A stretch of 64,000 nucleotides of DNA from Cyclospora cayetanensis (Eukaryota; Apicomplexa; Conoidasida; Eucoccidiorida; Eimeriidae), in NCBI RefSeq assembly GCF_002999335.1, contig NW_020312765.1:96086-160085 (forward strand), read 5' to 3'. The position numbers and the translations under genes are program-made. Under the pieces are notes generated by a model that worked only from the letters and a program-made list of their open reading frames with translations, was not told where the DNA came from and ran no database searches. Each line of letters begins with the position of its first letter. Position 1 is the stretch's first letter. Shown piece by piece: positions 59,501 to 64,000 of this stretch.

Positions 59501-61383
59501 TAGTGGGGAGTGCGTGCCGATGCCAGTGGTCGACGCAGGAGCAGATGCGGGCGGCCTTGCTTGCGGGAGAAAATGAGACTCGGTTTTGTTCACATCACTA
59601 GTTGCCATAGATGCTATTCCCTGCGCCCTTTGATGTTACTTGCCAGCGCATTATCGGCCTGAAATATCTAGTTCCACCTATGGGTATTGCTCTAAGAATT
59701 CTCCAATACTTATTGTTCAGGCATTGTATGTACTGAGGCTCTCAGGTATGTTGCCTCTACATTGGTCCTGGCGGCTCTCTTGTGGCCAGTATATGAACTA
59801 TGCTGCCTGCCCCAGTTTACTTACATACTAAGTTGCTCCATACGGTGGTGAGGCACTGCTAACATAGTGTGCACTCTGGTTCCCGTTACCGATTGTATTT
59901 GCTTGCTAATACCTTTCAGTGTATGGACGAGGGCGAGCTGTCATGCCGCCGCGGTGGTGTTCCTTTGGGCCCTTGCTCGTTGTTGGTGAGTGTGTGCGGT
60001 TTTTCCTTTGACTTCTGCTCAGCGATTGATGGACAAATTGGCGTTTTTCGTATGCTATTCTTCTTGCGTTTTCCCTAACTTGCAGTGTGAGGATGGGGCG
60101 AAAATTCTTCGCCGTCACGCATATAAGTGGTATCCGAATACAGACACACAAAACTAGGGTGTGTGCTTCAAGTGGAAGGGAAGCTGCACCTGGCTATGCA
60201 ATACTTCAACGATATCTGCTAAAGAACGTATATTTATGTAAGTACTGGTCAGGAATTGACTAATTGAATTGTCTATTCGCTTTTTTTTACTGGTGTTGGC
60301 CCTCTACAAGAGGGCGCAGTTTTGTGTTCGTGTGCATAAGATACTATGTGGAACTAGCTGTCAATGGATGGAGTACTTTGAGAGTGCAGGGATGACCACC
60401 GTAGTTGTCCCTCTTCCCTTATCTGATAGGGAAACCTATGCGGTGGTGGCAGACTAGGAGAACAGCCCTTCTAAAAACACGGAAAAGGTTTCTGTGGTGT
60501 TGTTTACTGATTCAGGCATTGAGTGTTTTCCTAAGGAGACATTGAGAGGGATCTACACTGAGGTGGCTCGTTTTAGCTGGGCGCCCGCAGCACTGCTTCG
60601 TATTGTATCGAGGCAATGCTACATTGAAATGAATAAGACATGCGAGTTAGCAATACATTGCGTAAACTCAATTCCTTATTATTCCTTAATATAATTGTTA
60701 CAGTAGAAAGTGCATATACACTGCAGCTTATCCCGCTGCACCGGAACTTCATCGCTCACTGCCGTTTAATCCACAGTAGCTATGGGAGGCAAATGCATCT
60801 TAGAAAGCGAAAATTTTTGGTGTTAAGCTGCGTAAATGGCCATACTTGTACGTACCCCATCGTTTCTCGACAGGTTTTTTTGTTGGAGAACGTTGGTTGA
60901 GACGTAGACCAGCTTCATGGAGCACTTCGGCATCCTCCAAGTGTTGTTCTGCACTACAGCAGGAAGAATAATGTGCTTGAAAGAAAAAGACATTTGGAAT
61001 TGTTTGTGTTGATAGAAAATTTTCTTTTATGTTGCTCATTCGGTCTTTCAAATACTCAGCTCCGTTTTACTCTAAATGACCACCGAGGCGGAGGCGGTGA
61101 GGGACACCGAGACGACACCACGGAACCGGACGCAGCTCGAATCCTGTGACCGTTTGAGTTCCAGTAGTTTTTTTGAAGCGTTTTAAAAACTACGTGTGGC
61201 AAAGCGTATGCAATTTTCTGCTACATAGAGGGCAGAATCAGCCGCTCCCTCTTGGCTCCTCGCTTCTTCCGAGAGGGCCTTGCTTTCTTTCCCAATCCCA
61301 GCATCTCTCCAGCAGCATTGTCGCTTCCAAGTGTCTGAGCCCTTGTTTTGTACTTTTTCTACACATTCAGCATTCTAGGGAAA
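59501..61383. other. Spacer between retroelement remnant and membrane-protein gene
   Basis: No convincing exon or RNA gene. Part may be the 3' end of the retroelement. The stretch just upstream of 61384 is pyrimidine-rich and includes several short stops, compatible with the leader of the next gene. Confidence 0.45.
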
Positions 61384-62469
61384 ATGGGGCGAGGAAAGGG
61401 ATTGTGCAGCAAAGTTGGAGGCCACGAGAATCCGGCCGTTGCGGCTTGGGCAATATCCGCATGCCTCTTGGCTGTAATATCGACGACATGCTTTCTTCTC
61501 GCAGAGACCATGCAGTTAAAGAAAGTGCTGGTCCCAGGCTCTTCTCTAAATGAGTTCGGGGACGTGATGTTCGTCTCCTACGCGAGCTTCAATGGTTTGG
61601 GGGCTATGCACGCTGTTCTTTGTATTCTCTCGGTAATTGTTGTAGTCTTGGGCTATTTCTTCCTTCCCCAGTTCCTGTGCGCGGCATGCCCGCTATTGCT
61701 TATCAACAAACTGGCCTGTCTGATCACGTGCTGCTTTGGAGGATACATGTTGAACGCAGCATATAAACACAAACAACTTCAGCTGGACTTTGTACGCTAC
61801 GGGGGAGTCATGCCCACTGCGGACTTTTCTACCAGCTTCGTAATGTCGTGCTGCCCCTTGATCCTTCTCCTCTCAGTGGCGGCCCTCGCGTGTCTGATAT
61901 GCCTTTCGAGAGCAGCAACAATAGACGAAGACGGCACAATGGTGGATGTGATGCTGCATCTGCCTGTAATAGCAGGCTGCGTGACAATGGCCGGAATTAT
62001 GATACTTCCCACCCGCATACCTTTCTGCGTAGTGATGGGCTCACTTTGGTTAGTTGCTGCAGTCATTGCTGCTGCGCTTATTGGGTTCCAGAAATGGGGA
62101 GGATTGACCAGCAAGTTTTTTACCCTCGCTCTGGCCGTTTTCTACCTCATCCTTGTGGTCATGTCGGCAATATGCGTCATAGCTCAGGGTGTCCTTTTCG
62201 TGCGTGGGAGACAACAGGTGATCAACTACCGCAGAACAGAGAATGCCCATCGCAAAACATTTTTCAAGGATCTGAGCGACCAAGATTTCAACTATTACAA
62301 GTATTTCATGCTTCATCATGAGGGAGAGATTTGCCTTGCCGGGATTGTAATTAGTGCCCTTCTCTTCGTCTACAGTGTCATGGGATTCGGCTTCTGCATT
62401 CGAGCTTTCTTGGGGGGATCAAATGCCATCACAAGAGGGAATTCCAACACCTCAAGCGGCAAAGAGTAA
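61384..62469 (+). CDS. Multi-pass membrane protein, about eight spans, intronless
   Basis: A single open frame of 361 residues begins MGRGKGLCSKVGGHENPAV and ends at TAA. Hydrophobic spans lie at roughly residues 20-41, 72-93, 95-118, 142-165, 180-202, 204-226, 234-262 and 308-334. The longest soluble loop (about 263-307) is charged and aromatic (RRTENAHRKTFFKDLSDQDF). There is no obvious cleavable signal peptide; the first span would act as anchor. The Cys-rich spans and small soluble parts recall apicomplexan multi-span pellicle or transporter-like proteins, but I do not recognise the family and assign no function. An upstream non-ATG extension to about 61348 is possible but unnecessary. 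It has no homopolymer runs, unlike the genes at 12-53 kb. Confidence 0.85.
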   Translation: MGRGKGLCSKVGGHENPAVAAWAISACLLAVISTTCFLLAETMQLKKVLVPGSSLNEFGDVMFVSYASFNGLGAMHAVLCILSVIVVVLGYFFLPQFLCAACPLLLINKLACLITCCFGGYMLNAAYKHKQLQLDFVRYGGVMPTADFSTSFVMSCCPLILLLSVAALACLICLSRAATIDEDGTMVDVMLHLPVIAGCVTMAGIMILPTRIPFCVVMGSLWLVAAVIAAALIGFQKWGGLTSKFFTLALAVFYLILVVMSAICVIAQGVLFVRGRQQVINYRRTENAHRKTFFKDLSDQDFNYYKYFMLHHEGEICLAGIVISALLFVYSVMGFGFCIRAFLGGSNAITRGNSNTSSGKE

Positions 62470-64000
62470 AAAAATGGATCTTCATCCAAAACCGTTATTC
62501 AATGCTTTGACGAAGTCAGTATGGAGATAACCGCTGGAGGTAGCTTTGATCGCGTGTACCTGCCGATTCGGGAGCGGGTGAGGAGTCTTGACACGGTCAC
62601 ACATCTCCTTTTTCCTCTTTGTCGGACTGTGGTTCGAGGGAGTGATACGTAGTCAACAAATGAGATTTCCAACGGTCTCATTGGATGCGGCTGTTGTTGC
62701 TGGTGAAGTGACGAACACAAGGTACGTGATTAGCAACAAGTACCGGGTTACAAGTAACAGCGCCGATTTATTCATATACTCCAGTGTTATTTCAATGAAT
62801 TAAGCTAGTGGCATTTGCACTAATAGTAATAATCGTATAGAATGATCTTATTTAAATCGCTGTCTCATATTGGCAGTCAACCATTTTGGCTCCATTTGAG
62901 CCTGGTGTGTCGTCGCCGTCTTGTTTCTGACAGTAACGCCAGAACACAACTGAAAGGTTAAGAGCATGGTGATCAAAGAAGGGCTTGAAGTTCCAAATAA
63001 GCTCCCTTATTTTTGGTATCCAGGATCCATTTTGTCAAGTGCCGCTGCGGTATTTCGCACTACATATGGGGCTGTAGGGTGTAGACTAGTTTCCATATCG
63101 GGAAAACGACGCAGTTCACTGCAAGGTGCTCGTGGCGACCGCTTTAAATGGTTCCTGACTCGTACGCGCTAATCGCCTAGCTTGGCCCCGGCGACTTGTC
63201 GAACGGCTGAGAATGCTCTAGTAGCCTCTTTTGGAAAGGCAAGTTACTGACAGTTTTCCTGAATTAGTGCGTTTCGGAGTCTTTTTCAAACGACTTGAGC
63301 ACTTCAAGTACACGCTTGGTTGCTGGTCTCCGTATGCATAAACATGTCCGCACCTCCCCTATGGCCTAGATACATTTCCTTGAAACGCCTACATTTGCCA
63401 CAATGCATGTAGAAATCTATATTGGGGAAGGGTGCCTCAGTAAGCCACTATGAGCGTAGGACAGAAGTCGGTGCTACCATAGTTGATTTTCACCATTTAG
63501 AGGCACTTTAGGGGTTGCGGTAGATAGTGGGAAAACCGCTACAAAACTATACAAGCGTTTCCATTTGTTTGACGCAGTGGAAGGCCCCAAATGGGAAAGT
63601 GTACTGGAACAGTAACCCCACACATGATTCACGTTTCCCCTACCCGTCTGACGAAAAGAATTTGTTGATGCATAGTCGTAAGTCTGAGAAATCGTAATCT
63701 TGGTTTAACGAGCTCCACTCAGCAGTGGTAGTACAGCTCGTATTCCTTCGGATGAGGAGTGAAATCAACAAGACGGCATTCATTCCTCTTGAACTTAATG
63801 TATGCATCTAGAAACTCCTGAGGAGAAGTAAGTAAACAAAACCGGAATATACAAATGTCTAACGAATAACAGATCTTTGGTTTAGTCAAGAAAGCGGAAA
63901 GCCCATGCGAAGGAGTTCAATGAAGGAATCAGCAAATCAGAATAGAGCGAAGGCAAGTAACAATGTGAACATATTCCAACAAATCAGCATTATGGAATAA
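62470..64000. other. Right-hand flank, nothing recognised
   Basis: No exon chain, RNA gene or repeat array is visible. The longest open frames are under 75 codons and lack protein-like character. The 3' UTR of the membrane-protein gene presumably lies in the first few hundred bases. Confidence 0.5.

Overview
This window is nuclear DNA of an apicomplexan parasite, most likely a coccidian of the genus Eimeria. The genes have many introns with clean GT-AG borders. Their exons are loaded with CAG-type trinucleotide runs that are read as poly-Gln, poly-Ala or poly-Ser, and their introns carry long (TG)n, (CA)n, TGTATG and CTCT tracts. The window alternates between repeat-poor DNA (about 1-12,000 and 53,500-64,000) and repeat-rich DNA (about 12,700-53,500). 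That resembles the P/R segmentation described for Eimeria chromosomes. The species cannot be told from the window.

Layout. (1) Minus strand, 1-6,231: a eukaryotic-type isoleucyl-tRNA synthetase from its start codon through the KMSKR loop. I could join 17 exons in frame; the C-terminal half lies beyond the left edge. (2) 6,232-12,698: a gene-poor spacer holding a decayed gag-like fragment of an LTR retroelement on the minus strand (about 9,590-11,120). (3) Plus strand, 12,699-37,480: one giant gene of about 25 exons and more than 5,000 residues. Exon by exon, it follows the C-terminal half of spastizin (ZFYVE26/SPG15) and its plant homologues, but it has no FYVE zinc finger. (4) Plus strand, 39,338-46,251: a four-exon gene of about 1,868 residues. 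It is mostly low complexity and ends in a TFIIS N-terminal-type helical bundle that is assembled across an intron. (5) Minus strand, 47,508-48,854: part of a MYND-finger protein, possibly of the SET/MYND (ATXR2-like) type, with its zinc finger split by a roughly 300-residue low-complexity insert. (6) Minus strand, 49,804-53,499: a four-exon gene for an unrecognised 589-residue, helix-rich protein. (7) Plus strand, about 55,590-59,500: a frameshifted Ty3/gypsy-type LTR retroelement with gag, protease, reverse transcriptase, RNase H and integrase traces in the usual order. (8) Plus strand, 61,384-62,469: an intronless gene for a 361-residue protein with about eight membrane spans.

The genes do not form a pathway. 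The synthetase and the spastizin-like gene are divergent, the TFIIS-like and MYND genes are convergent, and the two minus-strand genes at 47-53 kb lie in tandem. The gene of most interest is the spastizin-like one. In animals spastizin works with spatacsin and the AP-5 adaptor at late endosomes, so a fingerless and hugely expanded version in a coccidian suggests an AP-5-type trafficking route that reaches membranes without a FYVE domain.
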